From positions 682,001 to 746,000 of the forward strand of contig NZ_SWKR01000002.1 in the NCBI RefSeq assembly GCF_005144715.1: a DNA stretch of 64,000 bases, written 5' to 3'. This document shows, piece after piece, positions 45,682 through 54,697 of the stretch. A model generated the notes under the pieces. The model was not told where the DNA came from. It saw nothing but the letters and a program-made list of their open reading frames with translations, and did not search any database. Origin of the DNA: Sphingomonas baiyangensis (GTDB lineage: Bacteria; Pseudomonadota; Alphaproteobacteria; Sphingomonadales; Sphingomonadaceae). The position numbers and the translations under genes were made by a program. Every line of letters starts with the position of its first letter. Within the stretch, counting starts at the first letter, position 1.

Positions 45682-46298
45682 GGCAGCAGGTCGCGCAGTT
45701 CGGCGATGAGCGTCGCGGTCACTGCTTCGGGCGCCCGCTCGGCGTCGATGCGCCGGACCCGATCGGGTTCGGTATCGGCGATGCGATCGAATATGGCGGC
45801 GACCGAGCCGTGGAACGTGCCGTCCCGCGTCTCGAAACGATCATTGGCGGCACCACGCGCAGCGAGCCGCGCCTCGCCGACATTTCGCGGCAAAGTGAGC
45901 AGAAAGGTGCGGTCGGGCAGCAGGCCCTTCGAACCGAAACCATGCAGCGCCAGGATCGCGGCATCGTCGATCCCCTGTGCGCCCTGATAGGCGCGCGTCG
46001 AATCGATGAATCGGTCGCAGATCACCCAGCTGCCGCTCTCGAGCGCGGGGCGGATGCGCTTCTCGACATGATCGGCGCGCGCGGCGGCGAACAGTAGCGC
46101 CTCGCCATGCGCCGACCAGCGCGCGACATCGCCCTGCATCAGCAGCGCGCGGATCGCCTCGGCGCCTTCGCTGCCGCCGGGTTCGCGCGTCACGACGACA
46201 GGCACGCCGCGCGCTTCGATCGCCTCGGCGAGCCGTGCCGCCTGTGTCGACTTGCCCGCGCCCTCGCCGCCCTCGATCGAGAGGAAGCGGCCGCGCAT
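45678..46298 (-). CDS. tmk: thymidylate kinase
   Basis: A 206-residue kinase that makes dTDP from dTMP. P-loop EGGEGAGKSTQAA, the DR motif DRFIDSTRAYQGAQG and the LID region (ARLAARGAANDRFET) are present. The ATG overlaps the dacC stop by one base (46298), so dacC-tmk-holB is one operon. Confidence 0.95.
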   Translation of the reverse strand: MRGRFLSIEGGEGAGKSTQAARLAEAIEARGVPVVVTREPGGSEGAEAIRALLMQGDVARWSAHGEALLFAAARADHVEKRIRPALESGSWVICDRFIDSTRAYQGAQGIDDAAILALHGFGSKGLLPDRTFLLTLPRNVGEARLAARGAANDRFETRDGTFHGSVAAIFDRIADTEPDRVRRIDAERAPEAVTATLIAELRDLLP

Positions 46299-47461
46299 CA
46301 AGCGCCGAACAGCGCCATCAGCCCCGCCCAGGCGCGACCGAAGAAGCCGGCTTCCTCGACCGCCGCCTCGGCGACGAGCGGCACGCGCTGCTCGCCGACG
46401 CCGGGCGTCGTCACCACCAGATCGGCGACATGCTGGCCCGCGGCGATTGGCGCCTTGAGCGGCCCCTGATACACAACCTTGGCCGTCAGATTGCCGATGG
46501 TGCCGGCAGGCAACGTGACCGAAAGGTCGCGCGGTGCGATCAGCCCGACGCTGTCCTCGCTGCCGAGCTGCACCTCGGCGCTCTCGACGCGCTTGCCCTT
46601 CTTGACGATCGGCTGCGCGCGCCACGCGCGGAAGCCCCAGTCCATGAAGCGCACCGATTCGGTGACGCGCTGGTTGAAGCTGTCGAGCCCCGCGACGACC
46701 ATCACCAGCCGGCGGCCATTCTGCTCGGCCGAGCCGGTGAAGCCATAGCCGGCCTCCTCGGTATGGCCTGTCTTGAGCCCGTCGGCACCGTCGACGCGGC
46801 CAAGCAGCGGATCGCGATTGGCTTGCGTGATCGCGGCGCCGCCCATCGTCTGGCCCCAGGTGAACTCTCGGCGGGTGTAGAATTTGCGATAGAGCTGCGG
46901 ATGCTCCTCGATCGTCGCCTTGGCGAGCGTCGCGAGGTCGCGTGCCGTCACATAGGTGCGCCCTTCGTCGGGCCAGCCGTTCGAATTGCCGAAGCGGCTG
47001 TTGCGCAGCCCGAGCGCCGCCGCGCGCTGATTCATGAGATTGGCGAAGGCTTCCTCGGTGCCCGCGATATGCTCGGCGAGCACCACGCAGGCATCGTTGC
47101 CCGAGAGCACGACGATGCCGTAAAGCAGATTCTCGACGCTCACCTGCTCGCCTGGTGAGAGAAACATCGTCGATCCGGCCTGCGGGCCGTGCCAGCGTTC
47201 CCATGTCTCGGGCCGCACCGTCACCATCGTGTCGAGCTTGAGCTCGCCTTTGCGGATGAGGTCGAACGCCACATAGGCGGTCATCATCTTGGCCATCGAC
47301 GCCGGCGGCATCCGCCGACCGGCATCCTTGGCATAGAGCACCGCACCCGAGGACAGATCCTCGAGATAGGCGACGGGCGCGGGCGTCTCGTAGGGCGGGC
47401 GCTGCGCCGATGCGGGGGCGATCAGCGCGATCAGGGCGGGGACGACAAGCAGCTTCTTCAT
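46298..47461 (-). CDS. dacC: D-alanyl-D-alanine carboxypeptidase (PBP5-type)
   Basis: A 387-residue low-molecular-weight penicillin-binding protein that trims pentapeptides in the periplasm. A signal peptide (KLLVVPALIALIAPASAQ) precedes the serine-transferase motifs PPASMAKMM (SxxK), SGND (SxN) and GLKTGHTEEAG (KTG). A C-terminal beta domain and a last segment FFGRAWAGLMALFGA, likely an amphipathic membrane anchor, complete it. Start MKKLL at 47461 gives a proper signal peptide; longer in-frame starts have none. The gene leads the tmk-holB run. The exact PBP5/6 paralogue is not resolved. Confidence 0.93.
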   Translation of the reverse strand: MKKLLVVPALIALIAPASAQRPPYETPAPVAYLEDLSSGAVLYAKDAGRRMPPASMAKMMTAYVAFDLIRKGELKLDTMVTVRPETWERWHGPQAGSTMFLSPGEQVSVENLLYGIVVLSGNDACVVLAEHIAGTEEAFANLMNQRAAALGLRNSRFGNSNGWPDEGRTYVTARDLATLAKATIEEHPQLYRKFYTRREFTWGQTMGGAAITQANRDPLLGRVDGADGLKTGHTEEAGYGFTGSAEQNGRRLVMVVAGLDSFNQRVTESVRFMDWGFRAWRAQPIVKKGKRVESAEVQLGSEDSVGLIAPRDLSVTLPAGTIGNLTAKVVYQGPLKAPIAAGQHVADLVVTTPGVGEQRVPLVAEAAVEEAGFFGRAWAGLMALFGA

Positions 47462-47495
47462 GACGCGAACAAGTTCCGGTAGTTCGAGGTGAGGA

Positions 47496-48407
47496 TTATT
47501 TGACCTGATAGGCCCGCGCGTCGCGATAGCCGCGCTTCGCGGCATTTGCACGCGCCGCATCGGCGCCCGCGCGATCGCCATATGGCCCCATGCGCACGCG
47601 CCAGAAGCGACCCGCGGCGACGCTGCTGCCGCCCAGATCGGCCGCGAGCGCCTTGGCGCGCGCGGCATCGGACAGCGTGGCGACCTGCACGAACCAGCCC
47701 TTGTCGGGATCGACGCCGGCGCGCGGCGGCGTGCGGCCGATGCTCTCGGGCGGGTCGATCAGACGGTTGGTCGCTTGCGAAGGCGCCGCCGGCGCTGCCG
47801 CCGGCATGGGCTTGGGCACAGCTGGAGGGGCTGAGACGGGCTTTGGCGCGACAGCGGCGGGTGCCGGCTTGGCACTGTCGGTCGCCGGCTTCCTGGGCGC
47901 CGGGGTGGCTGGCGGACGGTCGGGCATCGGCATCGCTCCACGCGGCGGAAGGTCCTTGCGCAGCCCGGTGAGCAGCACGGGAGGGGCATCGAGCCGCTGC
48001 ACCGCTTCGCCGCGACGGGCTGCCGCCATATCGGGCGCGGGCGGCGTCACCGCGCGCACGCGCACGGCGGCCATCGGCTGCGTCAGGCCGAGCGCAGTAC
48101 GCGCGGCGGGCGACAATGCGACGATCGCGGGCGCGGCGAGCGGCGCCTGTTGCGTCACCGCAAGCAGCACCGTGCGGCCACTGTCGAGCGCCGTCACTTC
48201 GACATGGCTGTCGATGGGCAGCGTGGGGTGCGCAACGCCCGCCTCGGCGCGATCGGCGGCATAGCCCACCGCGTCGTAGCGCGCCGCCTCGCCCGAAGTG
48301 GCGCGCGGTCCCTCGCCTGCCGGCAGTTCGGGCGGCGGCGTGGCGGGAGGCGTTGCGGCCTGTTGCGGCGCCATCAGCACCGCGACAATCTCAACGAGCG
48401 ACTTCAT
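47496..48407 (-). CDS. degenerate RlpA-like protein with SPOR domain
   Basis: A 303-residue protein. The first half resembles the double-psi beta-barrel of RlpA (VAHPTLPIDSHVEVTALDSG, then APAIVALSPAARTALGL). The RlpA catalytic positions are lost: the NDRGP loop reads TQQAP and the IIDLS aspartate is IVALS. A long Pro/Ala-rich linker (PKPVSAPPAVPKPMPAAAPA) leads to a C-terminal SPOR domain (GWFVQVATLSDAARAKALAA, ending VRMGPYGDRAGADAARANAA). SPOR domains bind denuded glycan at the division septum. It could be a non-enzymatic septal protein. The N-terminal signal is short and the exact start uncertain; it overlaps mltB by 17 bases. Confidence 0.75.
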   Translation of the reverse strand: MKSLVEIVAVLMAPQQAATPPATPPPELPAGEGPRATSGEAARYDAVGYAADRAEAGVAHPTLPIDSHVEVTALDSGRTVLLAVTQQAPLAAPAIVALSPAARTALGLTQPMAAVRVRAVTPPAPDMAAARRGEAVQRLDAPPVLLTGLRKDLPPRGAMPMPDRPPATPAPRKPATDSAKPAPAAVAPKPVSAPPAVPKPMPAAAPAAPSQATNRLIDPPESIGRTPPRAGVDPDKGWFVQVATLSDAARAKALAADLGGSSVAAGRFWRVRMGPYGDRAGADAARANAAKRGYRDARAYQVK

Positions 48408-49419
48408 CGGCGAGCAACCCCACGGACAGCGCGTAAAAGTTCGAGCAATTGTAATCGAGTATCACACGATAATTCGACGTGAGCAGATAGGCGGTCTGCC
48501 CCGGCCCATCGGGCTCGAGCAATACTGCCTGCACATCGTCGGCGGGCCACGCGCCGCCCTGCGGCGTCACGCCGAGCGCGCGCCATTCGCGCATCGTGCG
48601 CCACTGGCTGTGCCGCTCGAACACGCGCGGACAGCGCGGCGACACGGTGCGCGTGTCGAGACTGCCGCGCGCGAGGCTGCCGGGCACCGAGACCGCGAAG
48701 CCCCAGGGCTGACCGCGTCGCCAGCCGGCGTTGCGCAGGTAATTGGCGATCGACGCGAGCGCATCGGTCTCGTTGTTCCAGATGTCGGCGCGACCGTCGC
48801 CGTCGCCGTCCTTGGCGAGACGCAGATACACCGACGGCAGGAACTGCGGATGCCCCATGGCGCCGGCCCAGCTGCCCTTCAATTGCTCGCGCGGGGTACC
48901 CTGATCGATGATCTTGAGCAGCGCGATGAACTCGCCCGCGAACAGCGGACGGCGCCGGCCTTCATAGGCGAGCGTGGCGAGCGAGCGCGCGAGATCGAAA
49001 TCGCCCTTGTAGCCGCCGTAATTGGTCTCGTGCCCCCAGATCGCGACGAGAATCTTGGCGGGCACGCCGCTATCGGCCTCGATCGCGCGGAGGCGGCCGA
49101 GATTGGCGGCGAAGGCGCGGCGCCCCCGGCCGATGCGCGCGGCATCGACATGCCGCTCGCGATAAGGGGCGAAGCGGGGGACGGGGGCGTTGGGCCGCGT
49201 ATCGCCGGGCTGGCCGCGATCGAGTTCGATGACGCGCGGGTTCATCGTCAGCGTCGGCAGCACTGCATCGGCGGTGCGCGCACTGACGCCCGCGCGCAGC
49301 GCATCGGCCCGCAGCGTCCGCAGATAGGCCTGGAAGCCCGCCTCGTCCTGCGCCGCCGCGCCGCCCACCAATCCGAACGCCGCCAATCCACCCAGAATGG
49401 CCGCACCAACGATACGCAT
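48391..49419 (-). CDS. mltB: lytic murein transglycosylase, MltB-type
   Basis: A 342-residue periplasmic muramidase-like enzyme. Signal peptide (VGAAILGGLAAFGLVGGAAA), MltB-family core with catalytic Glu in KILVAIWGHETNYGG, then GSWAGAMGHPQFLPSVYL and KDGDGDGRADIWNNETDALA. It cleaves glycan strands to 1,6-anhydro products. No lipobox and no peptidoglycan-binding domain are seen, so it is a soluble MltB rather than a lipoprotein. ATG 49419 (MRIVGAAIL) fits the signal peptide. It is divergent from the polysaccharide-polymerase-like gene. Confidence 0.92.
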   Translation of the reverse strand: MRIVGAAILGGLAAFGLVGGAAAQDEAGFQAYLRTLRADALRAGVSARTADAVLPTLTMNPRVIELDRGQPGDTRPNAPVPRFAPYRERHVDAARIGRGRRAFAANLGRLRAIEADSGVPAKILVAIWGHETNYGGYKGDFDLARSLATLAYEGRRRPLFAGEFIALLKIIDQGTPREQLKGSWAGAMGHPQFLPSVYLRLAKDGDGDGRADIWNNETDALASIANYLRNAGWRRGQPWGFAVSVPGSLARGSLDTRTVSPRCPRVFERHSQWRTMREWRALGVTPQGGAWPADDVQAVLLEPDGPGQTAYLLTSNYRVILDYNCSNFYALSVGLLADEVAR

Positions 49420-49592
49420 CACGCTACTAGTCCCCGGCATGGCGGCGTTGTGGCACATAATCCCGCAGCCATGCACCCCCCTTTCGCGCCGCGCGGCGGG
49501 AATATGGCCGCGCGACCCAACGTTCGAGCGCAGCGCTTGGCGCTCGCCGCAGGACGCGCTAGGGCACGCACGAACGCCTGGGTGGAGCCGCG

Positions 49593-50837
49593 ATGCATCT
49601 GACTGCGCATGAGCGCCTCGAACGTGCGGCTCAGGGCATGCGCCCGGCGCTGCGGGCGCCGGCGCGGATGAAGGCCGCGCGTGCGCCGTCGGACCGGCTG
49701 GGGCTCCTCGCGGTGCTGACGATCGGCGCCTATCTGTTCGCCAAGCAATTCTATTTCTTCAGCGGCGGCAGCATTCAGCCCGCCGACGGGCTTATTACCG
49801 CAATGGCGCTGTTCGTCGTCGGCCCGCGCGGGCTTGCGCAGTTTCTGCGCCAGCAGCCGCTGCTGACGGCGATGACAATCTGGATTGCGCTGGTGAATTT
49901 CACCTGGTTCGCGATCTCGGGCGTCAGCGACTATGTGGTCACGACGCTCTATTACGTCTTCAACCTGTTCGTCGTCGTCGCGGTGTTCAGCACACGGCTC
50001 GACCGGCCCGAGGCGTTCGACCGGATCGTGCCGTGGTTCATCTTCGCGGCGATCCTCGCGCAGTTCGCGGTGGTCTATTATATCGGCGACAGTGCGGGGC
50101 TGCGCAGCAAGGGCACGTTCCGCAATCCCAACCAGCTTGCCTATTGGGGCGTGTGCCTCTTCAGCCTGTTGATGATCCTGCGCAGCAACAAGCCAAAGCC
50201 GATCGACCTGCCGTTCCTGCTGATGATCCTGTATTGCGAGGCGATGTCGGCATCGCGCGCCGGTGTGGTGGCGACCGCGCTGCTGATGCTCATCTGGCTC
50301 TATTTTGCGTTGCGCACGCCGGCGCTTCGTATGGTCGGCGCGGCGGCGGGAGTAGTCGCGGCATGTCTGCTGATGGTTGCCGGTGCCGTCAGCACCGATC
50401 GCATCGTGTCCGACGACCGCGTCCGTATTCGCCTCAACGACAATCGCGAGGGTCAGATCGAAGAACGCAACTACGACCGTATTGTCGACAATTACGAATA
50501 TATCGTGGTCGGCGCGGGTGAAGGCGACCTTGAGCGGTGGGGCAGCGGCGACGAGTTCGCGATGGAAATCCACTCGTCGTTCGGTACGATGCTGTTCTCC
50601 TACGGTCTGCCCGGCCTGGCGCTGTTTGTCGCGTTTCTCGCGGCGGCGACGCTCCGCGCTCCGTTCGGGCTCGCAATCTATCTGCTCCCGCCGATCCTTT
50701 ACGGCGTCACCCATCAAGGCCTGCGCTTCTCGTTTTTCTGGATCGTGATCGGCGTGCTGCTGGCGATTGGCGAAGCCGCCCGCCGCCGCCGTGTGTCACA
50801 GCGACCGCTCTATACGGGGCGCCGCCTCGCCTTTTGA
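49593..50837 (+). CDS. O-antigen ligase/polymerase-like membrane protein
   Basis: A 414-residue protein with about ten hydrophobic segments (for example LGLLAVLTIGAYLFAKQFYF and LLTAMTIWIALVNFTWF) and the NPNQLAYWGVCLFSLLMIL motif typical of the O-antigen ligase/Wzy_C family. A large hydrophilic loop (about residues 270-320) with ERNYDRIVDNYEYI follows. It should join polysaccharide repeats at the inner membrane. GGAG five bases before the ATG supports the start. An acyltransferase reading frame follows 29 bases later, suggesting one surface-polysaccharide operon. Confidence 0.82.
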   Translation: MHLTAHERLERAAQGMRPALRAPARMKAARAPSDRLGLLAVLTIGAYLFAKQFYFFSGGSIQPADGLITAMALFVVGPRGLAQFLRQQPLLTAMTIWIALVNFTWFAISGVSDYVVTTLYYVFNLFVVVAVFSTRLDRPEAFDRIVPWFIFAAILAQFAVVYYIGDSAGLRSKGTFRNPNQLAYWGVCLFSLLMILRSNKPKPIDLPFLLMILYCEAMSASRAGVVATALLMLIWLYFALRTPALRMVGAAAGVVAACLLMVAGAVSTDRIVSDDRVRIRLNDNREGQIEERNYDRIVDNYEYIVVGAGEGDLERWGSGDEFAMEIHSSFGTMLFSYGLPGLALFVAFLAAATLRAPFGLAIYLLPPILYGVTHQGLRFSFFWIVIGVLLAIGEAARRRRVSQRPLYTGRRLAF

Positions 50838-50866
50838 ACGTTCGGGTAAGTGATCGAGGTGGGCGC

Positions 50867-51994
50867 ATGGCATCGCACAAGTTCGTCGCGCTCGATTCGT
50901 GGCGCGGGATCGCCGCGCTCACGGTTGCGTTCGGCCATCTGAAGACGTCGGGCTTCCTTTCGACGCTGCCGGTTGCGAGCGGTTCCTATCGCTTCGTCGA
51001 CTTCTTCTTCGTGCTGTCGGGCTTCGTCATCGCGCATTCGAGCGGCGTTCGCATCGCCTCAAAACGCGGCGAGATCTGGCCGTTCTTCATCCGCCGGATC
51101 GCCCGGCTGTGGCCGCTCCATCTTTTCGTTCTCGGTCTTTTCGCGGCTTATCGCGTGCTGCTCGCCATTGCGAAGATTTTGGGCCTCCGGGCAGGTTCCG
51201 CTGCCTTTGAGGGTGAATTTGCGCTCGCCTGGCTGCCCGCCAACCTGACGATGACGCAGGCCTGGGGTTTCCTGCCGATGGCGACGTGGAACGAGCCGGC
51301 TTGGTCTATCAGCGCCGAGTTCGCCGCCTATATCACTTTCGCACTGTGCCATGCCGCTTTCGGGGCGCGCGGATGGATCGCGCTGGCGGTCATCGGCGCG
51401 CTGGCGGCGATGTTCACGCTGCTGCATCCGCGGGTGATGCAGGCGACCTATGATCTGGCGCTGGTGCGCTGCCTGCTGAGCTTTTCGGCCGGCGTGCTGG
51501 CCTATATCGCCTGACCGCGCGTCGCGGCGGCGCGATTGCCCGCCCCGACGTTGACCGAGGCCGTGTTTGCGGCAGCGGTATTCGCGGCGGTCGCGCTGCT
51601 GCCGCACGACCTGAACATCCTGTGCGTGCCGCTATTCGCCGCGACCGTGCTGGTGTTCGCGCGCGAGCAGGGGCGGCTCTCGCGGCTGTTGCGCCACCCC
51701 TGGTTCGAGGGGCTCGGGCGGCGCTCCTACTCGATCTACCTCGTCCACGCCTTCGTCGCCGTGGGCCTGCTGTCGGCCGCCGCAGTGGCGAGCGTGCTCG
51801 ACCTGCCGCTGATCGGTTTCGGCGAGGCGCAGCCGGGCCAGAAAGGCATCGTCGCGCCGCCGCTGCTGGCCGATGCGATCATCGTCGCGTTCCTCGTGCT
51901 GATCGTCCAGCTTTCGAAGCTCAGCTATCGCTTCGTCGAGCTGCCCGGCAGCGCCCTGGGAGCGCGACTGCTCCGCAAGGCGCCCCCGGGCTAG
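50867..51994 (+). pseudogene. acyltransferase-3 gene with in-frame TGA
   Basis: A membrane acyltransferase (acyltransferase_3/OafA type) is split by one stop codon. The first part (50867-51514) has LDSWRGIAALTVAFGHL and FFVLSGFVIAHSS and ends AGVLAYIA-TGA at 51512-51514. The sequence continues in the same frame to 51994: PRVAARLPAPTLTEAVF, later WFEGLGRRSYSIYLVHAFVA, which is the normal C-terminal half of this family. No frame change is needed, so one base change (for example TGG or CGA to TGA) explains the break. It would O-acylate a surface polysaccharide. It may be a true pseudogene, a sequencing error, or a read-through product. Confidence 0.8.
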
Positions 51995-51997
51995 GCG

Positions 51998-52765
51998 CTA
52001 TTCGGGCTTGGCCATCTTCGCGTGCTGCTTCGCCAGCACCGTATCGGGCGTGAGGTGCGAGAGCGCGGCCTGGATCTTGTTCTTGGCGCCCGAGACGACA
52101 TGCGCCGATCCATCGATCATCGCCTTCCAGCCGTTGCGCGCGGTGTCGGCGGGGTCTTCCTTGCCGTCGTCCTTGCCCACCGGCGTGTCGAGCATGTTGG
52201 CGCGCCGGAAGAAATCGGTGTCGGTGGGGCCGGGCATCAGCACCGTCACGCCGACGCCGGTGTCCGAAAGTTCCTCACGCAACGCGTAGGCGAAGCTGTC
52301 GAGATATGCCTTGGTCCCGTTGTACACCGCCTGATAGCTGCCGGGAATAAGCCCCGCGATCGATCCGACGATGAGGATGCGGCCCTCGCCGCGCGTGACC
52401 ATCGTCTGCGCAACCTTCTGGATCAGATAGGTCGTGCCGGTGACGTTGGTGTCGATCACGCGTCGCCAATCGGCCGGCGCCTGCTCGACGAAGGCGTGGC
52501 CCAGGCCGCGGCCCGCATTGGCGATGAGTATGTCGATCGGGCGGCCATCGACGGCATCGATCAGCCGGTCATTGCCCTCGAACGTCGCGAGATCGGCCTC
52601 GACCGCCTCTACGCGCACGCCGCCGGTACGCAATTCGCCCGCTGCGGCATCGATCTGCGGCTCGTCGGCGACGAGCAGCAGGTCGTAGCCCTCGCTCGCC
52701 GCGATCTTCGCCAGTTCGCGCCCGATACCAGTCGAGGCGCCGGTGATGACTGCCAGCTTGCCCAT
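51998..52765 (-). CDS. short-chain dehydrogenase/reductase
   Basis: A 255-residue SDR: cofactor loop TGASTGIGRELA, NAGRGLGHAF, and active-site VGSIAG with YNGTKAYLDSF (Ser, Tyr, Lys). It oxidises or reduces an alcohol/ketone with NAD(P). ATG 52765 (MGKLAVITGAS) is the family start, one base after the ADH stop. It is the last gene of an SRPBCC-ADH-SDR set. The C-terminal NKIQAALSHLTPDTVLAKQH is not specific. Substrate unknown. Confidence 0.9.
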   Translation of the reverse strand: MGKLAVITGASTGIGRELAKIAASEGYDLLLVADEPQIDAAAGELRTGGVRVEAVEADLATFEGNDRLIDAVDGRPIDILIANAGRGLGHAFVEQAPADWRRVIDTNVTGTTYLIQKVAQTMVTRGEGRILIVGSIAGLIPGSYQAVYNGTKAYLDSFAYALREELSDTGVGVTVLMPGPTDTDFFRRANMLDTPVGKDDGKEDPADTARNGWKAMIDGSAHVVSGAKNKIQAALSHLTPDTVLAKQHAKMAKPE

Positions 52766-52766
52766 G

Positions 52767-53951
52767 TCAGCTCTCCATGCCGGGTTTGAGGACGATCTTG
52801 GTGTAGTCGTCCTGATGGTTCTTGAAGTTCGCATAGCCTTCAGCCGCCGCTTCGAGCGGCAGGCGGTGCGAGATGAGGAAGGTCGTGTCGATCTTGCCCT
52901 CGGCGATCATCGCCAGCAGCTTGTTGGTGTATTTCTGCACATGCGTCTGACCGGTCCTGAGCGTTATGCCCTTTTCCATCAGCGCGCCGAGCGGAAACTT
53001 GTCGGTCATGCCGCCATAAACGCCCGGGATCGAAAGCCGCCCGCCCTTGCGCACCGCGAGGATCGCCTGCTTGAGCGCCGATGCGCGATCAGCGCCGATG
53101 CCGACCTTCTGCTTGGCAATGTCGAGCATGTTGTCGACCGAGAAGCCATGCGCTTCCATGCCGACGGCATCGATCACCGCATCGGGGCCGCGACCGCCCG
53201 ACATTTCGAGCAGCGCCTCGCGCACATCGGTTTCGCGGAAGTTGACGATCTCGGCGCCAAGCCCCTTGGCCAGCGCGAGCCGGTGCGGGTAATGATCGAT
53301 GACGATCACGCGCGCGGCACCCATGATGAGCGCGCTCTGTGCGGCGAACAGGCCGACCGGACCGGCGCCCCAGACGGCGACCACGTCGCCGCTCTCGATC
53401 TCGGCATTCTCCGCCGCCATCCAGCCGGTGGGCAGGATGTCCGACAGGAACAGCACCTTGTCGTCATCGAGACCGTCGTCCTCGATCACCACGGGACCGA
53501 CATCGCTGAACGGCACGCGGACATATTCGGCCTGGCCACCGGCATAGCCGCCGGTCAGGTGCGAATAGCCGAACAGCCCGGCCATCGGGCTGCCGTACAG
53601 CGTCTCGGACATCTCCTGCTTGTCGACGGGGTTCGAATTGTCGCAGGCGCTGAACTGCTGCTTGCCGCAGAAATAGCAGGCGCCGCATGCGATGACGAAC
53701 GGCACCACTACGCGCTGGCCCTTGCGCAGCGTTGAATGCGGGCCGGTTTCCACCACGCGGCCCATGAACTCGTGGCCGAGCACATCGCCCGGTGCGACAG
53801 CGGGGATCACCCCGTCATACAGATGCAGGTCCGATCCGCAGATCGCCGTCGAGGTGATCTGGATGATCGCATCGCGCGGATTGACGATCTCGGGATCGGG
53901 CACGGTATCGACGCGGACGTCCTGCTTGCCGTGATAGCACAAGGCGCGCAT
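52767..53951 (-). CDS. zinc-dependent alcohol dehydrogenase
   Basis: A 394-residue medium-chain dehydrogenase near the glutathione-independent formaldehyde-dehydrogenase group. Catalytic zinc Cys is C38 (STAICGSDLHLYDG) with GHEFMGRVVETG; the structural zinc lobe is CGACYFCGKQQFSAC (C89, C92, C95, C103). The NAD fold has VVAVWGAGPVGLFAAQSA. It may detoxify aldehydes in the general stress context suggested by its neighbours. ATG 53951 shares one base with the SRPBCC stop. Confidence 0.92.
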   Translation of the reverse strand: MRALCYHGKQDVRVDTVPDPEIVNPRDAIIQITSTAICGSDLHLYDGVIPAVAPGDVLGHEFMGRVVETGPHSTLRKGQRVVVPFVIACGACYFCGKQQFSACDNSNPVDKQEMSETLYGSPMAGLFGYSHLTGGYAGGQAEYVRVPFSDVGPVVIEDDGLDDDKVLFLSDILPTGWMAAENAEIESGDVVAVWGAGPVGLFAAQSALIMGAARVIVIDHYPHRLALAKGLGAEIVNFRETDVREALLEMSGGRGPDAVIDAVGMEAHGFSVDNMLDIAKQKVGIGADRASALKQAILAVRKGGRLSIPGVYGGMTDKFPLGALMEKGITLRTGQTHVQKYTNKLLAMIAEGKIDTTFLISHRLPLEAAAEGYANFKNHQDDYTKIVLKPGMES

Positions 53952-54577
53952 CAGGCTTTCTCCTCGGTTTCGAGCCGGCGCTCGGATGTGGCGATCTCGC
54001 CCGTTTCCATCAGCATGCGAAAGCGCCGCAGGTCGCGGCGCGCCTGGATGGCGGGCTCGCGTTGCAGCAATTTGGCCACCGCCTGACCGGCGCGACCGAA
54101 GGGCGGGATATAGGCGATCACCAGTTCGACCTCGGTGCCGCCGCCCGGCGCATCGCTGAAGCGCACGCGCCCTTCGGTATCGATGTCCGATCCTTCGACC
54201 GACCGCCAGGCGATGATCCTGCCCGGCTTCTCCTCGGCGATGCGCGTCTCGACCGAGACGGTGCCGCCGCCGGGCGCCCTGATCGTCCAGCGCGAGCGAT
54301 CGTCGCCGAGTAGTTCGACCATGTCGAGATTGTCCATGAACGCCGGCAGGTTGGTGAAGTCGCGCCAGAACGCGAACAGCTCGTCGCGCGACGGCTTCAT
54401 GATCGTCACCGTCTTGCCGACGACGGCATAGTCGCCGAAGCGAGAACGCCGCGCGGTGCGGCCAGGTGCGTCGTCCGCCGCGCCGTGCGGACGCGACGAG
54501 CGGGCGAGCAGCAGCCCGCCGCCGATCGCGAGCAGTGCCGCCGCTCCGCCGGCTGCAGAAAGCGTCTTTCGTTGCAT
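53951..54577 (-). CDS. SRPBCC-family membrane-anchored protein
   Basis: A 208-residue protein with one N-terminal helix (GGAAALLAIGGGLLLARSS) and a START/polyketide-cyclase domain beginning VGKTVTIMKPSRDELFAFWR, with GGTEVELVIAYIPPF in the beta sheet. The family binds hydrophobic ligands. ATG 54577 follows CGGAGG closely; the longer frame start has no support. A TTCCGC-CAA-GCGGAA inverted repeat lies 46-60 bases upstream. It heads the ADH-SDR operon. Confidence 0.85.
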   Translation of the reverse strand: MQRKTLSAAGGAAALLAIGGGLLLARSSRPHGAADDAPGRTARRSRFGDYAVVGKTVTIMKPSRDELFAFWRDFTNLPAFMDNLDMVELLGDDRSRWTIRAPGGGTVSVETRIAEEKPGRIIAWRSVEGSDIDTEGRVRFSDAPGGGTEVELVIAYIPPFGRAGQAVAKLLQREPAIQARRDLRRFRMLMETGEIATSERRLETEEKA

Positions 54578-54622
54578 GTTGGCCTCCGTTCGGAATGCCA
54601 AGCGCGCAAAGCAGCTTTACTG

Positions 54623-54637
54623 TTCCGCCAAGCGGAA
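54623..54637. repeat. inverted repeat upstream of the SRPBCC gene
   Basis: TTCCGC (54623-54628), CAA, GCGGAA (54632-54637): perfect 6-bp arms with a 3-base spacer, 46 to 60 bases before the SRPBCC start. It may be a repressor site; an RNA hairpin is equally possible. Confidence 0.4.
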
Positions 54638-54697
54638 GATCAATGCGAATTATCGAGCATATGACGACCGATGCTGATGCAGATCAATATTAGCGGT

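Noticed and set aside
47473-47485. GTTC-N5-GTTC resembling an alphaproteobacterial LexA box before dacC
   Set aside because: The LexA box needs 7 bases between the half-sites; dacC is not a known SOS gene.
49451-49466. TGGCAC...GC resembling a sigma-54 promoter between mltB and the polymerase gene
   Set aside because: The spacing between GG and GC is 11 instead of 10 bases and the TTGC part is absent.
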